A DNA stretch of 55,600 nt, taken from positions 1 through 55,600 of the forward strand of contig PDRJ01000008.1 in NCBI GenBank assembly GCA_002748065.1, written 5' to 3'. The notes below the pieces were generated by a model. The model had not been told where the DNA came from. It ran no database searches and saw only the letters and a list, made by a program, of their open reading frames with translations. Below are positions 24,449 to 33,216 of this stretch, in pieces (position 1 is the stretch's first letter; every line of letters begins with the position of its first letter). Origin of the DNA: Bacteroidota bacterium. Its GTDB lineage: Bacteria > Bacteroidota > Bacteroidia > Bacteroidales > BM520. A program made the position numbers and the translations under genes.

Positions 24449-25150
24449 ATGGAGAATATGGAGAATAAAGAGATCCGAATACTATTAGCGGAGGATGACC
24501 CCAACCTGGGGCAAATTCTACAGTCCTATCTGAAAGCCAAGGGGTTTCCTGTTCAGCTTTGTGAGAATGGAAAAGAGGCTCTCACCGCCTTCAAAGAGGA
24601 AGATTTTGATTTTTGTGTGTTGGATGTGATGATGCCGGTGATGGATGGTTTCTCTGTGGCTGAGGAGATTCGGAAAACAGACAAGCATACGCCGATCCTA
24701 TTCCTTACCGCAAAGTCGATGCAAGAGGATAAGCTCAAAGGTTTTGAGGTGGGCGGAGACGACTATCTTACGAAACCCTTCAGCATGGAGGAGTTGATCG
24801 CCAGAATCAGTGCCATTCTACGCCGCGTGGATAAAAAGGAGGAGCATCAGACCATTTTTGACATTGGGAGTTACCAATTCGATTACCACCTGCACCTGCT
24901 GAAACGGGGAGAGCACATCCAGAAACTCACCAGCCGGGAAGCAGATCTGCTAAAACTCCTCTGTGATCATAAAAATAACGTGTTGGATCGAAGCGTTGCC
25001 CTGAAAAAGATTTGGCTGGATGATAGCTACTTCAACGCTCGGAGCATGGATGTCTACATTGCCAAACTGAGAAAATACCTTAAAGAGGATGAGGAGGTTC
25101 AACTAATGAATGTGCATGGTATCGGCTTTAAGCTGGTGACAAGCCACTAA
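24449..25150 (+). CDS. rprY: OmpR-family response regulator, RprY-like
   Basis: The 233-aa protein has a receiver domain (residues ~7-120) with the acidic pocket EDD at 15-17, phosphoacceptor Asp59 in VLDVMMP and the conserved Lys in LTKPFSMEE. A winged-helix DNA-binding domain occupies ~135-230, with LTSREADLLKLLC and the characteristic DDSYFNARSMDVYIAKLRKYL, closely matching RprY. It is the partner of the preceding kinase. Its target promoters cannot be named; inverted repeats at 22895-22913 upstream of the operon are candidates for autoregulation. Confidence 0.92.
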   Translation: MENMENKEIRILLAEDDPNLGQILQSYLKAKGFPVQLCENGKEALTAFKEEDFDFCVLDVMMPVMDGFSVAEEIRKTDKHTPILFLTAKSMQEDKLKGFEVGGDDYLTKPFSMEELIARISAILRRVDKKEEHQTIFDIGSYQFDYHLHLLKRGEHIQKLTSREADLLKLLCDHKNNVLDRSVALKKIWLDDSYFNARSMDVYIAKLRKYLKEDEEVQLMNVHGIGFKLVTSH

Positions 25151-25215
25151 ACATTCGTTTTTCTCTTCGCGCAATATTTTGTACATTGCGCTGAAACCAC
25201 AATTGCATAATTCTT

Positions 25216-26427
25216 ATGAAGAAACCTGCTTTACACTGGCAGATCCTTATCTCTTTGGTGTTAGCCGTATTTTTCGGCCTCTTTCTTCCCAATCAGGTGA
25301 AGTACCTCTTTTGGATGGGCGACCTCTTTCTTCGAGCCTTAAAAATGGTGATTATCCCCTTGATACTAAGCAGTATCATCACAGGGATGACCAATATCGG
25401 TTCTGCCGGTAACCTGGGGCGTATCGGAATTAAAACACTAGCATACTATGTCACCACCAGTCTCTTTGCCATTATCACCGGACTGGTGATGGTCAACTTG
25501 CTAAAACCTGGTGTGGGTGCTGACCTGGGCCTTAGCCAAACGGTTGAAGGATTGGGCGTAGCGCAGGAATCTTTTGGCAATACGCTCCTCCGAATGGTTC
25601 CCAAAAACATTTTTGCGGCCTTTGCCAACGGCGAGATGCTCTCGGTAATCTTCTTTGCCTTGCTATTTGGTTTCTTCATCATTAAGGTGGACAAAAAATA
25701 TGCTGATTTCCTAACCACGGGGTTCAACGCCGTTTTTGAGGTGATGATGAAAATCACCATGTTCATTATAAAGTTTGCCCCCTTGGGCGTCTTTGGTATC
25801 GTTAGCAAGGTGGTCAGTACGCAATCGGATCTTCTGCATCTGGGAGAGCGAATGGGGATTTATGTGGTTACCATTTTACTGGCAATGGCCATCCATATCT
25901 TTATCACCCTACCACTGATTGTCAAGGTTGTAGGCAGAGCAAAACCCTTTCAGCATCTCTCCAACATGAGCACCCCTTTGTTAACGGCATTTTCTACTGC
26001 TTCCAGCAGTGCCACCCTTCCCTTGACCATGGAGGCCGTGGAGCACCGTTCCGGAGTAAGTAATCAGATCTCCAGCTTTACCCTTCCCCTTGGGGCTACG
26101 GTAAACATGGATGGCACCGCACTGTACGAGTGTGTAGCCGCCATGTTCATCGCACAAGCCTATGGAGTAGAACTTGCATTGGGCGAGCAGCTTATTGTGA
26201 TAATCACCGCCCTACTGGCATCCATTGGTGCAGCGGGGATCCCCATGGCAGGGCTGGTCATGCTGAGCGTAATCCTCTCTGCCGTGGGCTTACCCATGGA
26301 AGGAGTTGGATTAATCCTGGCTGTAGATCTACCCTTGGACATGCTACGCACCGCCACCAACGTCTGGTCGGACAGTTGCGGAGCTGTTGTTATTGCCAAG
26401 TCTGAAGGCGAAACGCTTACGGTATAA
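25216..26427 (+). CDS. Dicarboxylate/amino acid:cation symporter (DAACS family)
   Basis: This is a 403-aa inner-membrane transporter of the GltP/DctA type, importing glutamate, aspartate or C4-dicarboxylates with Na+ or H+. The serine-rich re-entrant loop TAFSTASSSATLPLTM, the LPLGATVNMDGTALYE helix and the late DLPLDMLRTATNVWSD motif are hallmarks of the substrate and cation sites. It follows rprY by 65 bp in the same direction and may be cotranscribed. Which substrate it prefers cannot be decided here. Confidence 0.93.
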   Translation: MKKPALHWQILISLVLAVFFGLFLPNQVKYLFWMGDLFLRALKMVIIPLILSSIITGMTNIGSAGNLGRIGIKTLAYYVTTSLFAIITGLVMVNLLKPGVGADLGLSQTVEGLGVAQESFGNTLLRMVPKNIFAAFANGEMLSVIFFALLFGFFIIKVDKKYADFLTTGFNAVFEVMMKITMFIIKFAPLGVFGIVSKVVSTQSDLLHLGERMGIYVVTILLAMAIHIFITLPLIVKVVGRAKPFQHLSNMSTPLLTAFSTASSSATLPLTMEAVEHRSGVSNQISSFTLPLGATVNMDGTALYECVAAMFIAQAYGVELALGEQLIVIITALLASIGAAGIPMAGLVMLSVILSAVGLPMEGVGLILAVDLPLDMLRTATNVWSDSCGAVVIAKSEGETLTV

Positions 26428-26434
26428 CCCGCTA

Positions 26435-27868
26435 TTATCGGGTAGTAGTTTTCAAAAGTTTCATACTTCCTTCCCTCTTCTCATCCACCACATAATGAAT
26501 CAGGTAAATACCGTGTTGCAGGTGACTAGTGGAAATATTTTTCTCCGTATGGGGAGCCACACAAGTCTTGAGGACATTTTTCCCGTAGATATCGGTCACC
26601 CTCAAAGTAACTTCCTTCGCATGATCATTCTTCACATGTATCACATCCGAGAAGGGGTTCGGCGAAACCTGAATTGCCATCTTCTCATACGAGGGAAGCC
26701 CAACCTGAGAAGAGTCTGTGACAATCACCGGAAAAGTGATCTCATCCGTTTCCGGAGGCGTACAAACGGTATTGATTGCCGTCAATGTTACGCTGTAAGT
26801 TCCCTCTTTCGTGTAAGTGTGAAAAGGATTCATCTCGGTGGAGTAGTTGGCATCACCACTTTCAGGATCACCAAAATCCCATTCCCATTCGTTGGCATTG
26901 TACGAAAGATTGGTAAAACCTACCTCACTGGTATTGGTCTCAGGATCGATGAATGGAAAGAAAGGCCTGGAGTAAAAGAAGGCCAAAGGCTCTTCTGAAC
27001 AGTAAATGGTATCGATATAAAATCCTTCCGTATAAATCTCAACACCCCCCAAAAGCTGATAACCATGCACCTCCAATAGAGGGAGCTTCTCTTTAGGACT
27101 AAACCACTGATAAACAACCCGATTATCAAAAGGATTGCTAAGAATCGTCCCATTTACAATGATCGTATCGGCAATATCAATACTCTTCCTCACTTTTAGC
27201 ACATCATCATAGCTCTTCGAAGGAAGGGTAAGACTTCCATACCCCTCAACCACACTCTCTGTTTTACGATCCCAAATGTAGACGAAGTCACTTCCCAAAG
27301 AGTTCATATCAATGACGTAGCGGCCATGGGAGGCAAACTCCTGACCATACTCCACGGGAAATTGAAGCAACGTGTCGTAATCTTCCAATTCCAACACCAC
27401 AGGAACATAACCGGTCTCCATTCCCACCATTCCTCCTATCATTGTTTGATAAAAAGCCTCATCACTTTTATCATATACCGAGGTCAGAGCCGTCATTGAA
27501 ACACCTCCTACCTCAATGGTATCCGAGAAGGTCTCTGACATATAAGCAAAATCTTCCCATTTCGCGATACAATCCAATAGCCCACCTCCTCCGGCAACAC
27601 AGAGTGCGATAAAACTTTCGCGGAAACCATTGAAATCGGGAGAGAGATACCCCTTTTTCTGTTGTGAGTCCAAGGAGAGATTGCTGTAGTCCCATTGGTA
27701 ATTTTCACCCGTGGGCGAGAAATCCTTTCCCACCAACTGCAGAGCTTTCAAATTGGAAACAAAAGAAGACGTTCCCGGCTCTGCAAAATCATTCGGCTGG
27801 TAGGTAGTCTGCGCCAATGTCATTAACGAAACGGAAAAAAGAGCAATAAATAGTAAAATAAACCTCAT
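26435..27868 (-). CDS. Secreted PKD-domain protein with T9SS sorting domain
   Basis: The product is about 477 aa from MRFILLFIAL, a signal peptide ending near TLAQ. The open frame extends another 69 codons upstream, but a -7 box (27889-27896) lies in that extension. Most of the protein is an unrecognised beta-rich region. A PKD-like domain occupies about residues 330-395 (NEWEWDFGDPESG and the KEGTYSVTLTA strand). The last ~75 residues form a type A sorting domain (VSPNPFSDVIHV to MKLLKTT). It should be displayed on the cell surface. Its function is unknown. Confidence 0.85.
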   Translation of the reverse strand: MRFILLFIALFSVSLMTLAQTTYQPNDFAEPGTSSFVSNLKALQLVGKDFSPTGENYQWDYSNLSLDSQQKKGYLSPDFNGFRESFIALCVAGGGGLLDCIAKWEDFAYMSETFSDTIEVGGVSMTALTSVYDKSDEAFYQTMIGGMVGMETGYVPVVLELEDYDTLLQFPVEYGQEFASHGRYVIDMNSLGSDFVYIWDRKTESVVEGYGSLTLPSKSYDDVLKVRKSIDIADTIIVNGTILSNPFDNRVVYQWFSPKEKLPLLEVHGYQLLGGVEIYTEGFYIDTIYCSEEPLAFFYSRPFFPFIDPETNTSEVGFTNLSYNANEWEWDFGDPESGDANYSTEMNPFHTYTKEGTYSVTLTAINTVCTPPETDEITFPVIVTDSSQVGLPSYEKMAIQVSPNPFSDVIHVKNDHAKEVTLRVTDIYGKNVLKTCVAPHTEKNISTSHLQHGIYLIHYVVDEKREGSMKLLKTTTR

Positions 27869-27888
27869 AATATCTGTTTTTGATGGTA

Positions 27889-27896
27889 CAAAGGTA
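27889..27896 (-). promoter_or_regulatory. -7 box of the PKD/T9SS cargo gene
   Basis: TACCTTTG on the minus strand matches TAnnTTTG and lies 20 bp before the chosen ATG at 27868. No TTG is seen at the expected distance. Confidence 0.45.
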
Positions 27897-27947
27897 ACAA
27901 TTTTATAGAGTTGGACATGTGAATAAGAAGAGCGGGGTGCCAAACGG

Positions 27948-29111
27948 CTAATGGGAGGCGAAAAAGAGCTCCATCTTTTCAATGGCCTGAGCGATTTCAT
28001 GAGAGGGACGCGCAATGTTAAAACGCACATAACGTTTCCCTCGTTCCGAGAAGTGTTCTCCCGGTACCACAGCAATCTGTTGATTACGGTATAAATCCAA
28101 GGCTAGTCTGTAACCATCCGGCAAATGCGGAGGAATTTTTGCCCAAATAAAATATCCCCCTTTGATGTCAGGGATTTCAAATCCTTTTTGCAAAAGGTAT
28201 CCCTTTAAGGTCTTAAAACTCTCAAAAAGATCCCTCCGCAACTGTTCCAAATATGCCTTCCCAAAGTGGTACTGCTCTAGATAAGTAGCTATGGCCTGTT
28301 GGAAAAGAGAGGGCGCACAAAGACCCGTATAATCATGGATCTGCTTTATCTTCACCATATGCTCCCGGGAGGTGATAAAGTATCCAATACGCCAACCGGT
28401 GATACTGAGCATCTTGGAGAAGCTGTTGATGTAAAAAAGGTTCTTCCCCGTATGGGCAATGGGAATGTAGGGCTTCTCTTGGTAATAGAGATCCCGGTAG
28501 ACGGCATCCATTAACAAATAGATGTGGTACTTCTCACTGATTACAAGAAGTTTATCATACTCTTCTTCCGTCAAGAACGCCCCGAGAGGATTGCCGGGAG
28601 AGTTGAGAAAGATAATCCGAACCCGCTGTGCTTTAATCGTCTGTTCCAGACGCTCAAAATCAATACGGCCCTTTTCCGGATAAAAGGGAACAAAACGAGA
28701 ACCAAATATCGCGGGAAGATGGCTAAAGGTTTCGTACACCGGGTCAAAGGCCAAAGCGGAGAAGGGCTTCTCAATCAATTGGGAGAGATAGTTATAGATC
28801 AGGCTTCCCGCTTCCGTAGCTCCCTGCACAACCAACAAATTCTTGTCCGTAATATCAGGGAGTTCCGGCCGGTAATGCGCAAGCAGTTGATTGATAAGAT
28901 GGGCATTCCCCTGTCCCGGCGCATATTGATGGTAATCCTTTTGTATGAGGGAGGAGAGAATCTCCAACAACTCCTGAGGTGGATCAAATCCGGGAATACC
29001 TTGGGCCAGGTTTAATCCCCCATACTGCTTGGCCAAAGAGCCAAAGAGGCATATCAGCGATTCGGTAGGACGTGTGTGATACAGGGTATCTGAAAAATAA
29101 CGATCTTTCAT
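27948..29111 (-). CDS. Pyridoxal-phosphate aminotransferase, class I/II
   Basis: The 387-aa enzyme belongs to the aspartate aminotransferase fold I group. It most resembles the methionine/kynurenine aminotransferases (YbdL-like), with LNLAQGIPGFDPP at the start. The cofactor Lys lies in INSFSKMLSITGWRIGY. NSPGNPLG and YVRFNIARP (substrate-carboxylate Arg) are present. I started at MKDRYFSDT; an upstream extension of 14 residues is not conserved-looking. It is cytoplasmic. The exact amino-acid specificity is an inference. Confidence 0.88.
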   Translation of the reverse strand: MKDRYFSDTLYHTRPTESLICLFGSLAKQYGGLNLAQGIPGFDPPQELLEILSSLIQKDYHQYAPGQGNAHLINQLLAHYRPELPDITDKNLLVVQGATEAGSLIYNYLSQLIEKPFSALAFDPVYETFSHLPAIFGSRFVPFYPEKGRIDFERLEQTIKAQRVRIIFLNSPGNPLGAFLTEEEYDKLLVISEKYHIYLLMDAVYRDLYYQEKPYIPIAHTGKNLFYINSFSKMLSITGWRIGYFITSREHMVKIKQIHDYTGLCAPSLFQQAIATYLEQYHFGKAYLEQLRRDLFESFKTLKGYLLQKGFEIPDIKGGYFIWAKIPPHLPDGYRLALDLYRNQQIAVVPGEHFSERGKRYVRFNIARPSHEIAQAIEKMELFFASH

Positions 29112-29286
29112 GGGTAATCTCTTCAAAACAAACATTTCATGGCGGCACTTCACCCGGTTTACTCAGATGAAATACCACCATGTCAATCGATAAGCCCCTG
29201 CTAAGGGATTTCCCTACAAAGATAGGCGTATAAATTATATATGATACCCTTCCTGCAACAAATTCGGAAGGGGATGATGACACCGC

Positions 29287-29490
29287 TTACTTGCCCTTTC
29301 CCCGGAAATCCTCAATAATTCCCCCAAGGAGGTACCCTATGATCCCCCCAAAAAGGGTGGACATATACCAAACGGATTTTATGGGACAAGAGCCGGAAGT
29401 GCAACCAACGAAATACCAATACGCCAATCCTGCCAATGCTCCCACCACCAAAAGGATAACCCGTAAAAGGTGTTTTTTGATCCAACTCAT
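29287..29490 (-). CDS. Small two-helix membrane protein (DUF6132-like)
   Basis: This 67-aa protein has two hydrophobic segments: residues ~10-28, and ~43-58 with a glycine-rich GGIIGYLLGGI. Between them lies a Cys-containing loop, GCTSGSCPIKS. The pattern matches a small Bacteroidota family of unknown function that often adjoins thioredoxin or rhodanese genes. Here it starts 3 bp after trxA and is certainly cotranscribed, suggesting a redox or metal-related role for the Cys pair, but this is only context. Confidence 0.75.
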   Translation of the reverse strand: MSWIKKHLLRVILLVVGALAGLAYWYFVGCTSGSCPIKSVWYMSTLFGGIIGYLLGGIIEDFRGKGK

Positions 29491-29493
29491 AGA

Positions 29494-29853
29494 CTAATCA
29501 ACCTTTAAGACATCACTGATTACCTGCTTGAATGACTCCTTAGGCAGGGCTCCCGCGGCCATTTGCGGTTGTCCCTCAGCAGGAATAAAGAGAAGTGAAG
29601 GAATGGAACGGATTCCAAAAGCTGCTGAGAGCTCTTGTTCATTCTCCGTATTCACTTTATAGATAACCAACTTATCACCATACTCCTCTTGCAACTCCTC
29701 TAAAATGGGAGCAACCATCTTACAAGGTTGACACCAATCAGCGTAAAAATCAACGATGGCAGGCTTATCGCCTTCAAATTTCCACTCTTTATGCACCTCA
29801 TAATTGAATACTTTCGATTTAAAGGTCTCTTTTGTTAAATGTTCTAAAGCCAT
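29494..29853 (-). CDS. trxA: Thioredoxin
   Basis: The 119-aa protein has a single thioredoxin fold with the redox site DWCQPCKMVAP; the usual Gly between the Cys residues and Pro is Gln here. The cis-Pro segment GIRSIPSLLFI is intact. There is no signal peptide, so it is cytoplasmic. It is slightly longer than E. coli TrxA at the N-terminus. It starts a two-gene operon with the small membrane protein. Confidence 0.93.
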   Translation of the reverse strand: MALEHLTKETFKSKVFNYEVHKEWKFEGDKPAIVDFYADWCQPCKMVAPILEELQEEYGDKLVIYKVNTENEQELSAAFGIRSIPSLLFIPAEGQPQMAAGALPKESFKQVISDVLKVD

Positions 29854-30150
29854 ATTGCTCTTTTATTTTAAAAATTTCTAGTTAGTCTCTGCAAAAAAAT
29901 GTCAAAGACCCTGAATTATTCATACACTACCTAAGCAGCCACTACGCTCTTATGTACGTATATTTGACATCTCCTTTCAAAGGTCATACCAAAACATACA
30001 TACACATGCATATACGTATATATGTAATAGATCACACGACATATTGTCAGTTTTTTACAACAAGACCGTATATTAAAAGACGTTGTGTCGCTTATAAGCG
30101 CCTCTTTATGGCAGTGCCATCGAATATCCGTACGATAAGAACCACAGCCT
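29854..30150. other. Intergenic region without a supported gene
   Basis: This lies between the divergent trxA and GldH-like genes. It contains an AT-rich stretch of alternating purines and pyrimidines around 29995-30030 with the palindrome ATATACGTATAT, and a plus-strand TATATTTG at 29959-29966. Two overlapping open frames of about 70 codons on opposite strands show no signal, motif or likely ribosome-binding support, so I do not call them. Confidence 0.5.
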
Positions 30151-30179
30151 TTGAAGAACAAAAATGATTTGTATTTTTG
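30151..30179 (+). promoter_or_regulatory. Bacteroidota-type promoter of the GldH-like gene
   Basis: TTG is followed by 18 bp and TATTTTTG, a full match to the consensus, 27 bp before the ATG at 30207. Confidence 0.7.
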
Positions 30180-30206
30180 TCTCTGTTAATTATTTCAGAA
30201 GATAGC

Positions 30207-30683
30207 ATGAATAGAGTCATTGTTTTCATCATCGCGGCACTGTTTTTCGTCGGTTGCTCCGGAGGAGAAGAGGCTTATGAACGAGAGGTAACCTTTGAAA
30301 AGGGCATTTGGGATCGTTTTGAGAAACTGGATTTCGAGTTTCCCGTAACACACACCGACAGGGCCTATGATTTCGTGATGGTGCTGGAGTATGATGTAAA
30401 TTTCCCTGAGGATAAGATCCCCTTTCATGTGATCATGCAGATGCCCAACGGAGAGGAACGTATCAAAGAGTATCACCCTCGCATCCGAAGCAATAAAGGG
30501 ATGATATATGGCCGGATCACCGATGGAAGAGCCACATTGGAGGTCCCTTTAAGAGAGGAGCACCGTTTCACGGAGCAGGGAACAGCAAAGCTCAACATCG
30601 AATGCTTCTACCCAAAATATACCATTCAGGGGATCTATAAAGTGGGGGTTGTGATGCGTCGTGCCGCCAAAAAATCAACCTAA
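30207..30683 (+). CDS. GldH-like lipoprotein
   Basis: The 158-aa product starts at MNRVIVFII, a type II signal peptide with lipobox FVGC. After the Cys, the protein is beta-rich. The layout resembles gliding-motility lipoprotein GldH: an early FEKGIWDRFEKLDFEF segment and a closing YTIQGIYKVGVVM strand. The match is by pattern only and moderate; plain "Bacteroidota lipoprotein" is the safe alternative. Its own good promoter lies just upstream. The stop codon overlaps that of the convergent ribF by 4 bp. Confidence 0.6.
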   Translation: MNRVIVFIIAALFFVGCSGGEEAYEREVTFEKGIWDRFEKLDFEFPVTHTDRAYDFVMVLEYDVNFPEDKIPFHVIMQMPNGEERIKEYHPRIRSNKGMIYGRITDGRATLEVPLREEHRFTEQGTAKLNIECFYPKYTIQGIYKVGVVMRRAAKKST

Positions 30684-31633
30684 GCCTTAAAAGGGCTGAC
30701 TTTACATTGTTTCAGGATCTCTCTGACCACCTCCTGATCCTCTTCCAACTGAACCTTCAAGGCATCAAGGTCTTGAAATTTCTTTTCATCCCGGATACGC
30801 TGCACAAAATAGACGGTAAGGTAGTCCCCATAAATCTCCTGGGAGAAGTCGAAGATATTTACCTCAATGGTACGGTGGTTTCCATTGACGGTAGGTCGGA
30901 AACCGATATTTCCCATACCAATAAGTTTTTGGCCTTTCCATAAGATTCTGCAAGCATAGACCCCATTGGCTGCAATGAGTTTCAACTTATTAGGCACTTC
31001 GATATTGGCTGTTGGGAAACCGATGGTTCTTCCCAGTTGCTTGCCATAGATAATTTCACCAAAAAGGGAATACTCATAACCTAAAAGAGTATTGGCCAGT
31101 TGGACGTTACCCTCATGGAGAGCGCTCCGAATTGCGGTGGAGCTTACAATGATATCAGAAACGGTAACCGCAGAAAGCTGTTCCACAGAAAAACCCCACT
31201 CTTTCCCCATGGCCAACAACCCTTCATAGGTGCCCTCTTGTCCTTTCCCAAAGCGATAATCATACCCTACAACAATGTGAGAAACTCCAACTTTTTGTAC
31301 CATAAAAGATTGGATAAACTCCCGCGCAGGGGTTTGTGCAAAGGCTTTGGAAAAGGGAATCTCTATGACATAATCAATGCCCGTACGCGCCAGAAGGTCG
31401 ATCTTGCGCGACCGACTATGGATATACTTAAGGTACTTATGGTCTTTGTGGAGAACCGATTTGGGGTGGGGGTTAAAGGTCACCAACACGGTTTCTCCCC
31501 CTCTCTCCTTAGCCACCTCCCGCATCCGCTCAATGATGCGACGATGACCCGAATGCACTCCATCAAAGATACCAATGGTTGCAATCACATTGCGGAGGCG
31601 GGGAAAGTCTTCGATACGACGGTAAAATTTCAC
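30680..31633 (-). CDS. ribF: Bifunctional riboflavin kinase / FAD synthetase
   Basis: The 317-aa enzyme makes FMN and then FAD. The N-terminal nucleotidyltransferase domain (~1-180) has IGIFDGVHSGHRRII with the HxGH-type site, FNPHPKS and SSTAIRSAL. The C-terminal kinase domain (~185-310) has the GRTIGFPTANIEV motif and the GNIGFRPTV segment. Length and order are standard. The start codon is GTG in the sequence. It lies 38 bp after asd and is probably cotranscribed with it. Confidence 0.95.
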   Translation of the reverse strand: MKFYRRIEDFPRLRNVIATIGIFDGVHSGHRRIIERMREVAKERGGETVLVTFNPHPKSVLHKDHKYLKYIHSRSRKIDLLARTGIDYVIEIPFSKAFAQTPAREFIQSFMVQKVGVSHIVVGYDYRFGKGQEGTYEGLLAMGKEWGFSVEQLSAVTVSDIIVSSTAIRSALHEGNVQLANTLLGYEYSLFGEIIYGKQLGRTIGFPTANIEVPNKLKLIAANGVYACRILWKGQKLIGMGNIGFRPTVNGNHRTIEVNIFDFSQEIYGDYLTVYFVQRIRDEKKFQDLDALKVQLEEDQEVVREILKQCKVSPFKA

Positions 31634-31671
31634 GATACAATGGGTTTATGGGGGGTTCTATTCAATTTCCC

Positions 31672-32664
31672 TTAGGCAACAATTTTCTCCCTGACTAAGT
31701 ATTCCAATATTTGAACAGCATTGGTTGCAGCGCCCTTGTGTAGGTTATCAGACACAATCCACATCATAACCACATCGGGGTGAAAAAGGTCGTTGCGGAT
31801 ACGACCCACAAAGACCTCATCTTTCCCTTCACTAAATAGGGGCATAGGGTATTCATTTTTCAGAGGATCATCCAAAACGACCACCCCCGGCGTCTCTTTT
31901 AGCAGTGCCGTAACCTCTTGTGCAGGACACGCTTTGTGGCAAGTGATGGTGGCGCTGATGGAGTGTCCTCCCGTCACCGGCACCCGCGCCACGGTTGCTG
32001 CGACCTCCATCTCCGGTGCCGCTAAGATCTTCCGGGTCTCAAAAAGCAGCTTGTCCTCTTCCGCAGTGAAACCATTGGGAAGGAAGGAGCCTCCGTGGGG
32101 AATGATGTTATTGTGGATGGGCCAGGGATAAACGCTCGGCACCGCTCTCCCTTCGCGCTCTCCAAACAGTTGTTCAAGCGCCTCCTTTCCTGAGCCACTC
32201 ACGCTTTGGTAGGTGGATGCCACCACCCGGTGAAGGCCATACCGCTCCTTGAGGGGCGCCAACGCCATCACCAATTGCGCAGTGGTACAGTTGGGGTTGG
32301 CAATGAGATGATGGCTTTTACGAATGATAGACCCGTTAATCTCAGGAACCACCAGCGGAACCGCCTCTTCCCTCCGAAAGGCAGCAGAGTTATCAATCAC
32401 ATAGGTTCCCTGTGCCGCAAAACGAGGCGCATGGTGTTGCGAGATTTCCGTTCCGGCACTAAACAGCGCCACATGGGGATGCCTCGTTAGAGCCTCCTCC
32501 ATCGAAACGACAGGAACCAGCTGATTCCGAAAGGGGATCTCTCTCCCTACAGATTTTGTGGAGGCGACAGGAATGAGCGTGAGCTCCTCTATCCTCCCAC
32601 CTTCTAACTGCGCAACCATCTTACGCCCCACAAGCCCCGTAACACCTACAACAGCAATTTTCAT
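31672..32664 (-). CDS. asd: Aspartate-semialdehyde dehydrogenase
   Basis: The 330-aa enzyme reduces aspartyl phosphate in the lysine/threonine/methionine and diaminopimelate pathways. The NADP-binding loop VGVTGLVGRKMV opens the protein. The active-site Cys is in IANPNCTTAQL, and the catalytic His follows in VTGGHSISA. The ATG sits 19 nt after the end of the heptad-repeat element, whose terminal sequence nearly matches that before purN and the S41 gene. Confidence 0.95.
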   Translation of the reverse strand: MKIAVVGVTGLVGRKMVAQLEGGRIEELTLIPVASTKSVGREIPFRNQLVPVVSMEEALTRHPHVALFSAGTEISQHHAPRFAAQGTYVIDNSAAFRREEAVPLVVPEINGSIIRKSHHLIANPNCTTAQLVMALAPLKERYGLHRVVASTYQSVSGSGKEALEQLFGEREGRAVPSVYPWPIHNNIIPHGGSFLPNGFTAEEDKLLFETRKILAAPEMEVAATVARVPVTGGHSISATITCHKACPAQEVTALLKETPGVVVLDDPLKNEYPMPLFSEGKDEVFVGRIRNDLFHPDVVMMWIVSDNLHKGAATNAVQILEYLVREKIVA

Positions 32665-32678
32665 GTGTTTATATTTTG

Positions 32679-33136
32679 TAGCCTTTGACTTGGTTTAACA
32701 GCAAAGTTCACAAAAAGTTGTCACTCAACTTCTATCTTCCGTCCTCCCTCTTCGGTCTTCCGACTTCCATCCCCATAATCATTCCATTGTGTGTCTAAAA
32801 ATGACTCATGGATGTTTCATCTGTTTAATCTTGCAGCTGTTAGCTCCTGGCTGTTAACCTTTGGCTTGATTTAACGGCAAAGTTCGCAAAAAATTATCAC
32901 TCCTCTTCCATCTTCCGACTTCCGTCTTCCGACTTCCATCCCCATAATCATTCCGTTGTGTATCTAAAAATGACTCGTGGATGTTTCATCTGTTTAATTT
33001 TGCAGCTGTTAGGCTCCTGGCTGTTAACCTTTGGCTTGATTTAACGGCAAAGTTCGCAAAAAATTATCACTCCTCTTCCGACTTCCGTCTTCGGTCTTCC
33101 GACTTCGATCTTCCGACTTCCGTCCCCACAATGTGG
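32679..33136 (-). repeat. Tandem triple heptad-repeat element upstream of asd
   Basis: Three tandem copies lie in the 552-bp gap between asd and the lamin-tail gene, with a period of about 170-176 bp (GGCTTG at 32863 and 33033). Each copy, on the minus strand, has 7-bp units of the GTCGGAA / GACGGAA / GACCGAA type followed by the TTTTTTGCGAAC and CAAGCCAAAGG tail. The third copy is truncated. The spacers also hold a conserved GATTATGGGG and a motif around CACTTTTAGA-like sequence. The copy nearest asd forms its leader. The remaining ~80 bp before 33217 hold the promoter region of the rightward gene. Confidence 0.8.
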
Positions 33137-33216
33137 TATATCCTCTAACGGTTATGAATGTTTCATAGGGTTATCTTTTCCCCTTTTTTGTATTAATAAG
33201 CAAGGGTAGCCATTTT

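Noticed and set aside
29931..30167. Two opposite ~70-codon frames and an alternating AT-rich stretch between trxA and the GldH-like gene
   Set aside because: No ribosome-binding or protein signature supports either frame. The alternating sequence could form unusual DNA structure, but it is short and likely incidental.
32679..33136. CRISPR array or integron attC series
   Set aside because: The repeats have a ~170 bp period with no unique spacers of constant size, no cas or integrase gene, and the 7-bp units are degenerate.
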